From IMG/VR virus record IMGVR_UViG_3300048999_000031, positions 1 to 22,225 of that record: a stretch of 22,225 nucleotides of DNA; one strand, written 5' to 3'. The translations under genes and the position numbers were made by a program. Source of the DNA: a virus. Positions 7,492-14,676 of the stretch are shown piece after piece. The notes below the pieces were generated by a model that worked only from the letters and a program-made list of their open reading frames with translations, was not told the origin of the DNA and did not search any database. Positions within the stretch are counted from its first letter, which is position 1; each line of letters starts with the position of its first letter.

Positions 7492-10296
7492 TCAGTTTCT
7501 CCTGTTCCCGATCCACGCGGGCTTGCGGCCCGCGCTGCGGTTCTGGCGCGACACGGCGTACTTGGTCAGCTTGTTCCCAACCTCCTCAGGCATGAGAATG
7601 CCCTCGAAGGTGTCCTGTCCGATGGTCAGGTTCAGCGGCTGCAAGCCTCCCCCGGTTTTCACCTGCCCGCCATCGGCGAACGCGACGCGACGAACGGGGG
7701 ACGGCGCGATGAAGCCGCCGAAGGCGAAGTTGTTCGGGAGCTGGAACTGCCCCGAGTTGATCGCGTTCATGAAGCCGACACCGTACTTCGCGACCGCCTT
7801 GGCCCGCATCACGAACTCGTTGTTCGAGAGACGCGCCAGAATGCTGTCGCTTGTGGTGGTGCCCGGGCCGCGGATGTGCCCGTTGGGTGAGCCGCCCGTC
7901 GCGAAGCCCGGTGGTCCACCGCCGTCACCGCCAAGTGCCGACGAGATGCCGTCCTTGATGGTGTTGATCAGATCGATGAGCGGCTGCAGATAGCTCTTGA
8001 CCGTATCGACGAACGACTTCGCGGCGTTCTTGACGGTGTCCCACGCCGACTGGAACGCCGTCGTGATGGCCGTCTTGATACCGTCCCACGTTGCCTGGAG
8101 CGTGCCGGGAATGCCCTGAAAGAACGTGACAATGGCGTTCCAGCCGTCCTGAACGAACTGCGCAGCCGCCGACGCAGCGTCCTGAATTGCCTGCCACGCC
8201 GTGTCCACGCCGCTGCTGATCAGCCCGCCGACAGTGCCGAAGAACGATAGCAGGTTGTTCCACTGGTCAGTAATGAACTGAACAGTGCCAGACGCGCCGT
8301 CCTTGATGAGCTGCCAGCCCGCCTCGAACAGACCGCCGATGGCGTCGGCGATTGCGCCCAGATTCGTCGAGAACGTGTTGAACTGATCGACGACGAACTG
8401 GACGGCGATACCGGCCCCGCTCTTGATCGACTCCCACGCCGAGCTGAACAGCCCGCCGATGGCATTGGCTATGTTCGCCAGATTGCCCGGGAAGGCCGTG
8501 AACTGCCCGATGATGAAGTCGAGCGCAGTGCCGGCTCCACTCTTGATGCTGTCCCACGCCGAGCTGAACAGGCCGCCGACCGCGCTCGCGATGTTGGCGA
8601 GGTTGCCCGGGAACGACGTGAACTGATTGATTATGAAGTCCAGCGCGTCGCTGGCCTTCTGCTTGACAAAGTCCCACGCGTCGCTGAGACCGCCGCGAAT
8701 ACTGTCGCCGATCTTGCCCAGACCGCCTGCCAGCCGCGCGAGAATGCCGAACAAGCCCGCCAGCGCGTCTTTCGCGGCCGCGCCGAACGCCTTCCAGTCG
8801 ACGTTCTTGATGATGAAGTAGAGCGCGGCTCCCAGCGCAACCACGATGGGCAGTGCAACACCGAACGACACGCCGAGCGCGCCTGCGACGACCTCGACCA
8901 GCGTGATGACGAGCGGCACGCCAGCCTTGATGATATTGAAGAACGTCTTGAAGAAGCCGCCGCTGGTGACAGCTGCGGTGCCGAACTTGATCAGACCCTC
9001 CGACAGCTTGCCGCCGCCGATCAGTTTCGACAGCGTCAGCGCACTCTCGCCGATGATCTTGAACACCCCGTTGCCGATGCTGCCGGTCAGCTTGAGAATC
9101 GTGAACAGCAACTTGAACGAGCCGGTCAGCTGACCGATGATCGCAACTGCGACGAGGCCGCCTGCCGTGAACTGAGTGCCGAACACGGCGTTGACCACCG
9201 ACGCGACGGTGTCGAGTATCGACCCGACCTTGCTGAACGCCGGGACCAGCTTGTTGTTCACGAAGTCGATCACGCCGGGGGCCGCCGCGATGATACCGTT
9301 GAACACCGACGCACCCGCGCTGCCCAGATTCTCGAAGAACTTCTGGAGCTGTGGACCGTTGGTCTGGATCAGCGTCTGAATCTTGCTGGACGCATCTTGG
9401 AAGAACGCGTTGATAGCGGGCGCGTTCTTCGTGAACGCCTGTCCGATCTGGTCGACGAGTGCCGCACCTGCCGGGCTGAACGCCGTGATGAAGTCCTGGT
9501 GGACCTGATTGATCTGATTGCCGAACTGCGTCAGCGACGAGGTCAGCGGGCCGCCGAACGTGTCGATCAGCGCGGCATACGCCTTGCGATCCTCGAACGA
9601 CTTCTTGAGACGCTCGTTCTCGAGCCGAGTACGCTCCTGCGCGTTCTCGAGCTGAGCATTCAGCCGCATCTGGTCGTCGTATTCGCTGCTCAGCTGCTGA
9701 AGCGCCTGCCCGTACTGCGAGTACGAGATCTTGCCCTGCTGGAGCTGCTTGAGCAGAGCATCCTGCGAGTGCGCGTACTGAATGGAGGAGGCCTCGGCCT
9801 GCCCCATGCTGTTGTTCGCGGCGATAAGCTGGTTCGTGTTCTCCTCGAAAGCGTCCGAAGAGCCGTTGACCTTGCCCGCCACCTGCGACGCGGTGTTTCC
9901 GATCTTGATGCCAGCCGCGACGACACCCGCGCCCGCAATCGCCATGCGCTGCGAGAAGCGACCGATGGCCTGCGTCAGCTGCGGAATCTTCGACGTCAGG
10001 TTTCCGAGCGCGTCTTCGACGTTCTTCAGGCCGGTCTTGAAGATATCCATCTTGGACGCCGCCGCTGGCGCAGAGTTGCCAGCCGCGCCGATAGCAGTCG
10101 CCGCACGCGCGGTAGACGCGGCGATTCTGTCGCTGCTCGCCGCGACATCGTTCGCGCTCTTGCTTACAGACGCGTCAAGCTTGTCGAAGGCCGCCGAGCC
10201 CTTGTCGGCGAACGACTGGATCTCTGCCGCCGCCTCATTACCGCCAGTGACAGTAATTTGGGAGACGAGATTCTCGCCGCTGGTGTTATCAGCCAT
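7492..10296 (-). CDS. Tail tape measure protein
   Basis: A 934-aa protein, the longest complete gene here. It sits between the tail chaperone/gp10-like genes and the tail-tip genes, as expected for the protein that sets tail length. Residues 20-110 are Ala/Ser-rich helical, and 190-240 is a coiled coil (YDDQMRLNAQLENAQERTR). Hydrophobic stretches lie near 374-402 and 458-497 (VPLVITLVEVVAGALGV onward), typical of tape measures that insert into the host membrane. Residues 538-697 contain four 40-residue tandem repeats (SSAWDSIKSGAG...FPGNLANIA..GGLF). The start overlaps the previous stop by 8 nt. No lysozyme or peptidase motif is evident. If one amino acid corresponds to about 1.5 Å, the tail would be roughly 140 nm; this is an estimate. 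Confidence 0.92.
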   Translation of the reverse strand: MADNTSGENLVSQITVTGGNEAAAEIQSFADKGSAAFDKLDASVSKSANDVAASSDRIAASTARAATAIGAAGNSAPAAASKMDIFKTGLKNVEDALGNLTSKIPQLTQAIGRFSQRMAIAGAGVVAAGIKIGNTASQVAGKVNGSSDAFEENTNQLIAANNSMGQAEASSIQYAHSQDALLKQLQQGKISYSQYGQALQQLSSEYDDQMRLNAQLENAQERTRLENERLKKSFEDRKAYAALIDTFGGPLTSSLTQFGNQINQVHQDFITAFSPAGAALVDQIGQAFTKNAPAINAFFQDASSKIQTLIQTNGPQLQKFFENLGSAGASVFNGIIAAAPGVIDFVNNKLVPAFSKVGSILDTVASVVNAVFGTQFTAGGLVAVAIIGQLTGSFKLLFTILKLTGSIGNGVFKIIGESALTLSKLIGGGKLSEGLIKFGTAAVTSGGFFKTFFNIIKAGVPLVITLVEVVAGALGVSFGVALPIVVALGAALYFIIKNVDWKAFGAAAKDALAGLFGILARLAGGLGKIGDSIRGGLSDAWDFVKQKASDALDFIINQFTSFPGNLANIASAVGGLFSSAWDSIKSGAGTALDFIIGQFTAFPGNLANIANAIGGLFSSAWESIKSGAGIAVQFVVDQFNTFSTNLGAIADAIGGLFEAGWQLIKDGASGTVQFITDQWNNLLSFFGTVGGLISSGVDTAWQAIQDAASAAAQFVQDGWNAIVTFFQGIPGTLQATWDGIKTAITTAFQSAWDTVKNAAKSFVDTVKSYLQPLIDLINTIKDGISSALGGDGGGPPGFATGGSPNGHIRGPGTTTSDSILARLSNNEFVMRAKAVAKYGVGFMNAINSGQFQLPNNFAFGGFIAPSPVRRVAFADGGQVKTGGGLQPLNLTIGQDTFEGILMPEEVGNKLTKYAVSRQNRSAGRKPAWIGNRRN
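8206..8685 (-). repeat. Four 120-bp (40-aa) tandem repeats in the tape measure gene
   Basis: Units start at 8685, 8565, 8445 and 8325, an exact 120-bp period. Each encodes a Trp-containing helix (SSAW..IKSGAG), a Phe/Gln-rich helix (DFIIGQF) and a GNLANIA..GGLF turn. Units 1-3 are closest and unit 4 has diverged (EAGWQLIKDGAS). Further degenerate copies may continue toward 8090. Confidence 0.88.
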
Positions 10297-10849
10297 TGCT
10301 CATTGCTTTCTTGTAGAACTCGTTCATCTGTCTGGCGACGTCGCGGATGATCTGCCGAAGGTGCCACTTCTTCGGGATGCGAACGGACTCCTTGCCGAAA
10401 TACTGCGCCTTGCCTCCCTCGGACATGAGCAGCGGTGCGCCGCCCTTCTTGCGGTTGACACGAAACAGCGGCTGTCCAAAGTCTCTCGCGCGCACGCCGC
10501 GCTCGGCCGCCTGACTACCAGAGATGGGAATCCACAACAGCGGATTGCCCTTGATGGTGGCGCCGAACTCGAATACTTTCCAGTACGGCACGTCGTGCGT
10601 GACCGTGATCTTCAGGTCCTCCGACTGGCCTGCAACGGTGGCCTGGAATCCCTGCTGCCAGCGCGGCGAGCCGAAGTTGCCGCCCGCCTTGATATCCTCG
10701 CGACCGAGCGTCTCGATCTCGATCTTGGCCTGCTCGGCGGCAGAGCGTACAGCCGCCGAGCGCTTGTCGTTGAACAGCGTGGCGCGGTTGCGCAGCTGAG
10801 GGCCGAGCTTACCAACGCCATCTAACGTGACCCTGATTCTACCCGCCAT
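10289..10849 (-). CDS. HK97 gp10-like / virion morphogenesis-type tail protein
   Basis: A 186-aa basic protein. The N-terminus (MAGRIRVTLDGVGKLGPQLR) followed by an Ala-rich helix (RSAAVRSAAEQAKIEIET) and the central motif YWKVFEFGATIKGNPLLWIPI resemble gp10-like or virion-morphogenesis proteins (Y-x-x-x-x-E-F-G-x-x-I then a hydrophobic strand). Those are usually encoded nearer the neck genes. Here the gene lies between the chaperone T frame and the tape measure. A good ribosome site (GAGGG just upstream of ATG 10849) starts it 10 nt before the T-frame stop. It ends inside the tape measure start. The fold assignment is by resemblance and is moderate. A tail assembly or completion role is inferred. 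Confidence 0.6.
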   Translation of the reverse strand: MAGRIRVTLDGVGKLGPQLRNRATLFNDKRSAAVRSAAEQAKIEIETLGREDIKAGGNFGSPRWQQGFQATVAGQSEDLKITVTHDVPYWKVFEFGATIKGNPLLWIPISGSQAAERGVRARDFGQPLFRVNRKKGGAPLLMSEGGKAQYFGKESVRIPKKWHLRQIIRDVARQMNEFYKKAMSNG

Positions 10850-11123
10850 GTTCCCTCATCTTGCCCGTAGCCTCCTTGAAACCCTTCGCGTCGGCGTGCT
10901 GCGCCAATCGGAAGAGCCGAGCGAGGTCTGCGTCCCTCGCCAAGCCCTGCCGATCGATCAGCTCGACCCACGCGCTCAGCTGCCTTGGGGTTGATTTCCA
11001 GCAGTCTCGCTCGGTGCGTCCTGCTTCGACGCATCGCTGGATTGCCCGAGCGATGTCGTACCCGGACCCCATCCAGGCACGGCGAGACCTGCTGACTTGA
11101 GCAGAGCTTGCACGTCTTCGAGA
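10839..11123 (-). CDS. Tail assembly chaperone T-like extension, reached by -1 frameshift
   Basis: This is the -1 frame reading from the codon after AAATTTT to the stop at 10839, adding 94 residues to the first 120 of the G-like protein (fusion about 214 aa). An ATG at 11072 exists in this frame but has no ribosome site. The C-terminal part looks like a T domain (CWKSTPRQLSAWVELIDRQ, then ADLARLFRLAQHADAKGF and a KMREHGG end). The first 17 residues after the shift are Arg/Ser-rich and less convincing. The frame is open throughout and overlaps the G frame until 10976. Frameshift expression is predicted from the site, phase and gene position; it is not shown. Confidence 0.68.
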   Translation of the reverse strand, partial: SRRRASSAQVSRSRRAWMGSGYDIARAIQRCVEAGRTERDCWKSTPRQLSAWVELIDRQGLARDADLARLFRLAQHADAKGFKEATGKMREHGG

Positions 11124-11482
11124 AAATTTGCGGGGCCTCGCGGAAACGTGAGCTCCATGATCTTGGCGAACACGTCGTACTGCTCGCCGATCACGAGGTT
11201 CTTGCGCGCCGCCATGGCTTGTTTCTGCGCTTCTTCCTTGTTCGACAACTCGACGCCCGTCCCGGCTGCGAGGACCAGCCCTGCTGCCTCCGGGAAGCGC
11301 GTGAGTAGCGAAGTGATGACAGACCTCTCCACGCCGCCCGGCTGGGACAGGATCATCCTGACCTCGGGAAACATGAGAAAGATCTCCACGATGTCCTCGG
11401 CAGTGATGCCGTTGACGTCGAGTTGCTGCCCGCGAATGGTGACAGCACCTTTCGCGGGCCCGATGTCGACTAGGCTAACCAT
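10976..11482 (-). CDS. Tail assembly chaperone, short (G-like) product
   Basis: A 168-aa protein between the tail tube and tape measure genes, the conserved position of the G/GT chaperones that coat the tape measure during tail assembly. The N-terminus is MVSLVDIGPAKGAVTIRGQQ. The body is helical (EDIVEIFLMFPEVRMILSQ, then SVITSLLTRFPEAAGLVLAAGTG). The tail after residue 140 is low-complexity (SSDASKQDAPSETAGNQPQGS region). ATG 11482 has GAGGA 8 nt upstream. At codons 119-120 (AAT TTT) it contains a -1 slippery heptamer, after which the -1 frame is open into a T-like domain. Function is from synteny plus this frameshift architecture. Confidence 0.78.
   Translation of the reverse strand: MVSLVDIGPAKGAVTIRGQQLDVNGITAEDIVEIFLMFPEVRMILSQPGGVERSVITSLLTRFPEAAGLVLAAGTGVELSNKEEAQKQAMAARKNLVIGEQYDVFAKIMELTFPRGPANFLEDVQALLKSAGLAVPGWGPGTTSLGQSSDASKQDAPSETAGNQPQGS
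11123..11129 (-). promoter_or_regulatory. Programmed -1 frameshift slippery heptamer A AAT TTT
   Basis: On the minus strand the sequence is AAATTTT, phased GC[A AAT TTT] C in the G-like frame. It therefore matches X XXY YYZ exactly. The T-like frame is open from this point to 10839. No other heptamer of this class was seen in the overlap. Confidence 0.7.
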
Positions 11483-11516
11483 AGTTTGTATCCTCGTTCT
11501 ACCCGATGAAGTTTAA

Positions 11517-11536
11517 CCCGCCCTGATTAGGACGGG
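11517..11536 (-). terminator. Hairpin spanning the tail tube stop codon
   Basis: On the minus strand CCCGTCC pairs with GGGCGGG (one G-U pair) around a 6-nt loop, overlapping the tail tube stop at 11527-11529. It is followed by TTAAAC rather than a full T-run. It may be a weak terminator or an mRNA-stabilising stem. Confidence 0.4.
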
Positions 11537-12078
11537 GACGCTGCGACGTTGGTGAACTTGGCGAGGCCGAACTTGCCGTCGTTCGCGCCGCCCTCGGCGA
11601 CGAGCATGTCGCCGGTGACCTCCATGTTGTTCCACTCGTCGGAGATCATCTGCAGATCGCCCGACGGAGTGAACGACACGTTGTACAGGTCGACCGTGAT
11701 CTTCGGACCAACGTCGTTGGTGCCGACGAACTTCAGCTCGCCCGTAACCTGCGTCGTGTCGAACACGTTGACTTCCGGGCCGCCGACAGCGTCCTCGTCA
11801 ACGGTGCCGAGCACCATCATGGAGAGGTTGTGAGCCGTGAACTCCTCCATGACCATCTTGACCGTGCCCTTTTTCTCGAGCACGATCGTGAGGTCCTTCT
11901 TCTTGACGCCGGCTCGCGACGAGAAGTGCTCGAGGGTGGTCAGGTCCGGCGTGATGATCAGGCTGGTTACGTTGCCGAGATCGCGGAACGTGCTGTCGCC
12001 GGTCTTCTTGAAAGACACGATGCCCTTGCCGACCTGAAGGTTGCCGACGTTGGGCGAAGTGAGGGTAGGTGTAGTCAT
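11527..12078 (-). CDS. Major tail tube protein
   Basis: A 183-aa, beta-rich protein. The N-terminus (SPNVGNLQVGKGIVSFKK) and the following pattern (STFRDLGNVTSLIITPDL, LEHFSSRAGVKKKDLTIVLE, VKMVMEEFTAHNLSMMVLG) match the tail tube family of proteobacterial siphophages. The C-terminal half contains FVGTNDVGPKITVDLYNVSF. It lies directly upstream of the tail chaperones and downstream of a tail-terminator candidate. ATG 12078 has AAGGAG 10 nt upstream. A hairpin overlaps its stop codon. Strong expression is expected for this high-copy component. Confidence 0.88.
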   Translation of the reverse strand: MTTPTLTSPNVGNLQVGKGIVSFKKTGDSTFRDLGNVTSLIITPDLTTLEHFSSRAGVKKKDLTIVLEKKGTVKMVMEEFTAHNLSMMVLGTVDEDAVGGPEVNVFDTTQVTGELKFVGTNDVGPKITVDLYNVSFTPSGDLQMISDEWNNMEVTGDMLVAEGGANDGKFGLAKFTNVAASPS

Positions 12079-12080
12079 TG

Positions 12081-12569
12081 TCAGCTAGCTCCTTGCTGAT
12101 TGGTGGTTGGGAAGAAAGTATAGGAGAACATGAAGTCCAGCCGCATCTGGCCGGACAGGGGCATGCCCGACTTGAGATCGGTCACGCAACCATTGTACAA
12201 GATGCCCCCGTTCGAGCCGAGCAGCGCAAGAAGCTGATCGTCCTCAGCGATGGCCTTCACGAATTGGACCCGCTTCGCGTTGAGTGCGGGACCAAGGTCT
12301 TCGTTCTGCGGACGAGCCTCGTCCATCAGCACGTACAACTCGGGCTTCATCGCCATGACCTGCGGTGTCATGGACATGGTTCGCCCGGCATGGGCGCGGT
12401 TCTGTCGACCGCCGTGCGTGAGAACGGGGGCCTCGTCGCCGTCGAGAATGATGACGGCCGGACGCTTCTCGTTGTCGCGGAGGCCACGGTTGCGAACCGC
12501 GCTCTTGAACCCCGAGAGGTCCACCGCGATGGCCGCCAGCCTGCTGAGTATCTGCTCACGCGTGTCCAT
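12081..12569 (-). CDS. Tail terminator / tail completion protein
   Basis: A 162-aa protein immediately before the tail tube gene. The N-terminal helix (MDTREQILSRLAAIAVDL), the strand RPAVIILDGDEAP, the YVLMDEARPQN segment and the C-terminal strands (MRLDFMFSYTFFPT) resemble tail terminator proteins, which cap the tube and fix its length. A TGGAG ribosome site lies 5 nt upstream of ATG 12569. The start overlaps the previous gene by 14 nt, and the stop is 2 nt before the tube ATG. Family assignment rests on position and fold pattern. Confidence 0.65.
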   Translation of the reverse strand: MDTREQILSRLAAIAVDLSGFKSAVRNRGLRDNEKRPAVIILDGDEAPVLTHGGRQNRAHAGRTMSMTPQVMAMKPELYVLMDEARPQNEDLGPALNAKRVQFVKAIAEDDQLLALLGSNGGILYNGCVTDLKSGMPLSGQMRLDFMFSYTFFPTTNQQGAS

Positions 12570-12879
12570 CGATGCTCCACTTGGTTTGCAGGCGCTTGCG
12601 CGCCGTCGGTTTCTTGTGCGTACCTACGCGCGCACGCGCGGGCGCTGGTGCGGGCTCGCCTACGCGGGCGGGCGCGGGCGCGCTCTCGCGTGCGGGTGAC
12701 ACCTGTACGGGCGCGGGCGCAACGTTGACCACCGGGGCGGCCTGAGCCGGCACGTTGACCACCGGGGCAGGGCACGACAGTGTCGGCACGACTACCTCTT
12801 CGTGCCGCCACGCAATGCCACCGCCCGCCGCTGCCACCGCGAAGAGCCCGACCCCTATGAACCAGTTCGCTGCGCTCAT
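12556..12879 (-). CDS. Membrane-anchored Pro/Ala-rich protein
   Basis: A 107-aa protein. Residues 4-24 form one membrane segment (WFIGVGLFAVAAAGGGIAW), followed by HEEVVVPTLSCP with a single Cys. Residues 38-90 are Pro/Ala/Val-rich with repeated APVVNV and PAPAR units, and the end is basic (HKKPTARKRLQTK). The layout suggests an inner-membrane anchor with an extended periplasmic or cytoplasmic stalk. It resembles an i-spanin or TonB-like stalk in composition only. It has no enzymatic motif. It lies unusually between neck genes and the tail terminator. The ribosome site is weak. The coding DNA is extremely GC-rich (12600-12720), yet the start, the stop and the tight spacing to both neighbours support a real gene. 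Function unknown. Confidence 0.6.
   Translation of the reverse strand: MSAANWFIGVGLFAVAAAGGGIAWRHEEVVVPTLSCPAPVVNVPAQAAPVVNVAPAPVQVSPARESAPAPARVGEPAPAPARARVGTHKKPTARKRLQTKWSIDGHA
12722..12767. repeat. Direct repeat acgttgaccaccggggc
   Basis: The 17-bp sequence occurs at 12722-12738 and 12751-12767. It encodes the repeated APVVNV unit of the Pro/Ala-rich protein. Neighbouring DNA at 12650-12720 is a GC-only run of gggcgcgggcgc type, prone to slippage. Confidence 0.6.
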
Positions 12880-12882
12880 CGG

Positions 12883-13938
12883 CTATCCAATCGTTGGCGT
12901 AATGTCACCGTTCATCTCCATCTCAACCTTCGGCGGTGTGTCCTTGCCCTTGTCTCGAGAGGCGAACGTGATCGTGACCTTGATCGTGTGCGAATCCGTG
13001 CTGGCGTTCGCGTTGACCGCCACCTTCTCGCCCGCCCACTCGGGCCACTGCGGCACGTTGGTCGCGTCCACCGGAAAGTCGTAGGTCTGCTTTTTCTTGT
13101 CGAAGCGCGGGCCGTCCTTGAGCGAGAACGCCTGCGCCTCCATCTTGAAACTGCCGATCTGCTTGTCGGCCGGTATCACGATGTTGAAGGTGACCTTCTT
13201 GTCCTTCTGGTTCGCCTTCTTCATCATGACGCGCAACTGCGCGAGGTTCAGTATCAGATTCGCGGTGCCGTCAACCTTGACCTGTGTCTTCGTGGTTCCC
13301 GGCTCGGTGTGCCACTGCCAGCCCGACGACGCGAAGACCGAGATGGTCAGCGGATCAGGGAACGGTGGCAGATCCTGAAACGCTCCGTTGTAGAACACCT
13401 GCTCCAGCGACACGCCCATCTTCGTCGGGTCGAGGTCCTCGTATCCTGTCGTGCCGATCAGACCCTGATAGATCGCCAGAGCCTGAGCAGCTGAGTACGG
13501 CCCGATCAGCTTGCTCGTGATATGAGCGGCGTAGACCAAGTTCCAGTTGGCCTTGTCGATGATGTAGATATCACCGGCCGGGCTGCTGATGGTCGTCGCG
13601 ATGCGGTACTTCGGCGCATTCTCCGGCGTCCACATGGAGTAGTGTGGCAGCATGCTAACCGTCACCGGGTTGCGCACCGGCACGCTACGCTTCGCCTCGT
13701 CCTTGCTCATGGGCACCGCCAGCCGTGCGACAGGGCTGTCAGTCCACATGTGAAGGTTCGGCGTCTGAATCACCGAGTTCGCGAAGTCAAACAGCGGGTT
13801 CGGATCGGCGGGCGGCGAGGACGAGTCACTCACGCTCTTCCAGTCCCAGTGAAAGTACACCAGTCCGCCAGCCGCCGCGAAGGCGATGCGGATGATGTTG
13901 GACGGGAACCGTTGCTGCGGACCCGGGCCTTTCGCCAT
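12883..13938 (-). CDS. Hypothetical neck/tail-region protein, 351 aa
   Basis: I do not recognise a family. ATG 13938 has GGAGA 9 nt upstream and follows the previous stop by 1 nt. The N-terminus is basic then hydrophobic (FPSNIIRIAFAAAGGLVYF at 11-29), which could be a strand or a weak membrane segment. The middle contains YIIDKANWNLVYAAHITS and a region around GYEDLDPTKMGVSLEQVFY. The C-terminal 150 residues look like paired beta domains with Lys-rich turns (RVMMKKANQKDKKVTFNIV, then VPQWPEWAGEKVAVNANAS and TIKVTITFASRDKG). It may be a large neck or decoration component. No catalytic motif is visible. Position between head closure and tail terminator genes implies a virion role. Confidence 0.65.
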   Translation of the reverse strand: MAKGPGPQQRFPSNIIRIAFAAAGGLVYFHWDWKSVSDSSSPPADPNPLFDFANSVIQTPNLHMWTDSPVARLAVPMSKDEAKRSVPVRNPVTVSMLPHYSMWTPENAPKYRIATTISSPAGDIYIIDKANWNLVYAAHITSKLIGPYSAAQALAIYQGLIGTTGYEDLDPTKMGVSLEQVFYNGAFQDLPPFPDPLTISVFASSGWQWHTEPGTTKTQVKVDGTANLILNLAQLRVMMKKANQKDKKVTFNIVIPADKQIGSFKMEAQAFSLKDGPRFDKKKQTYDFPVDATNVPQWPEWAGEKVAVNANASTDSHTIKVTITFASRDKGKDTPPKVEMEMNGDITPTIG

Positions 13939-13939
13939 G

Positions 13940-14290
13940 TCAGATCGTCTCCACGTACAGGCACGGCACGTCGAACGCTATCCAGGTGCCGTCGGGTTGC
14001 GGGTTCTGCGGTTTCATGCTGATCTTGTAACGCTTGCCCGCGAACTCGATGATGTCGAGATCTGGATCAGGCGTGACCTGCATCGAGACGCCATCTTCCG
14101 CGAACGCGCTGATCATCATGCGGATGGTGCCGTCAACGTACAGGCCGCGCTCGCTTGGCTTGTACTCGCCGATACCCATGGTGGCGACACGCGGCGTGCC
14201 AGCGCGGACGATCACGCCGTTGTTTACGCCGCCGCCCCACCGAGCGATCTGATGGTGCCAGACGCGACGCGACCTGTTGAAATCCGGCAT
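13940..14290 (-). CDS. Head-tail connector / head closure candidate
   Basis: A 116-aa protein starting at ATG 14290, which overlaps the DUF4054 stop as TGATG. An upstream in-frame extension to 14365 exists but would overlap that gene by 76 nt. Visible features are a basic N-terminus (MPDFNRSRRVWHHQIARWGG), a small beta-barrel-like core (RMMISAFAEDGVSMQV, then DLDIIEFAGKRYKISM) and a hydrophobic end (IAFDVPCLYVETI). Its small size, the DxxxF-x-G-x-R-Y pattern and its location just after the DUF4054 adaptor fit a head closure or stopper protein. Assignment is from synteny and is moderate. Confidence 0.6.
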   Translation of the reverse strand: MPDFNRSRRVWHHQIARWGGGVNNGVIVRAGTPRVATMGIGEYKPSERGLYVDGTIRMMISAFAEDGVSMQVTPDPDLDIIEFAGKRYKISMKPQNPQPDGTWIAFDVPCLYVETI

Positions 14291-14676
14291 CAGATCACCA
14301 CGATGGCGGGCTTGTTCCGCTTCAGCAGGAGATAGAACTGCTGACCGTAGAACGTGGCACCCCACTCCGAGTTTGCAGCCGCGTCACTGCCGCCCTTACT
14401 GTTGTCATAGCTGATGGACATGCCGCCGAAGCTCTCGCTCGCGACGACACCGCTGGCAACAGCGCCTCCCCCGCCCGAGGCCGCGTTATCTTCGAGCGTC
14501 ATGTTGTGCGCGGCGAGATACATGATGGCGATCTTGTAGTCTGCCTCGCGCCACGTCGTGTCGATGGTGTTCGTGGCCTCATCGAGAAAGGCCTGAATGG
14601 TCGGGTCTGACTTGGAGCCCGCCACCGTCGGGAACCGAGCCTTGAATTCCGCTACTGTAGGGGCGTCGTATGCCAT
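14290..14676 (-). CDS. DUF4054 head-tail connector (adaptor) protein
   Basis: A 128-aa protein. The start VAEFKARFPTVAG, the helix IQAFLDEATNTIDTTW and KIAIMYLAAHNMTLED, the central Gly/Ala linker with SESFGGMSISY, and the end SEWGATFYGQQFYLLLKRN match DUF4054 closely in order and length. These proteins are head-tail connectors that sit below the portal. ATG 14676 overlaps the previous stop as TGATG. Confidence 0.85.
   Translation of the reverse strand: MAYDAPTVAEFKARFPTVAGSKSDPTIQAFLDEATNTIDTTWREADYKIAIMYLAAHNMTLEDNAASGGGGAVASGVVASESFGGMSISYDNSKGGSDAAANSEWGATFYGQQFYLLLKRNKPAIVVI

Noticed and set aside
9397-10825. Plus-strand frames of 317 and 347 codons opposite the tape measure and gp10-like genes
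   Set aside because: They overlap each other and lie opposite genes with clear function; low-complexity composition.
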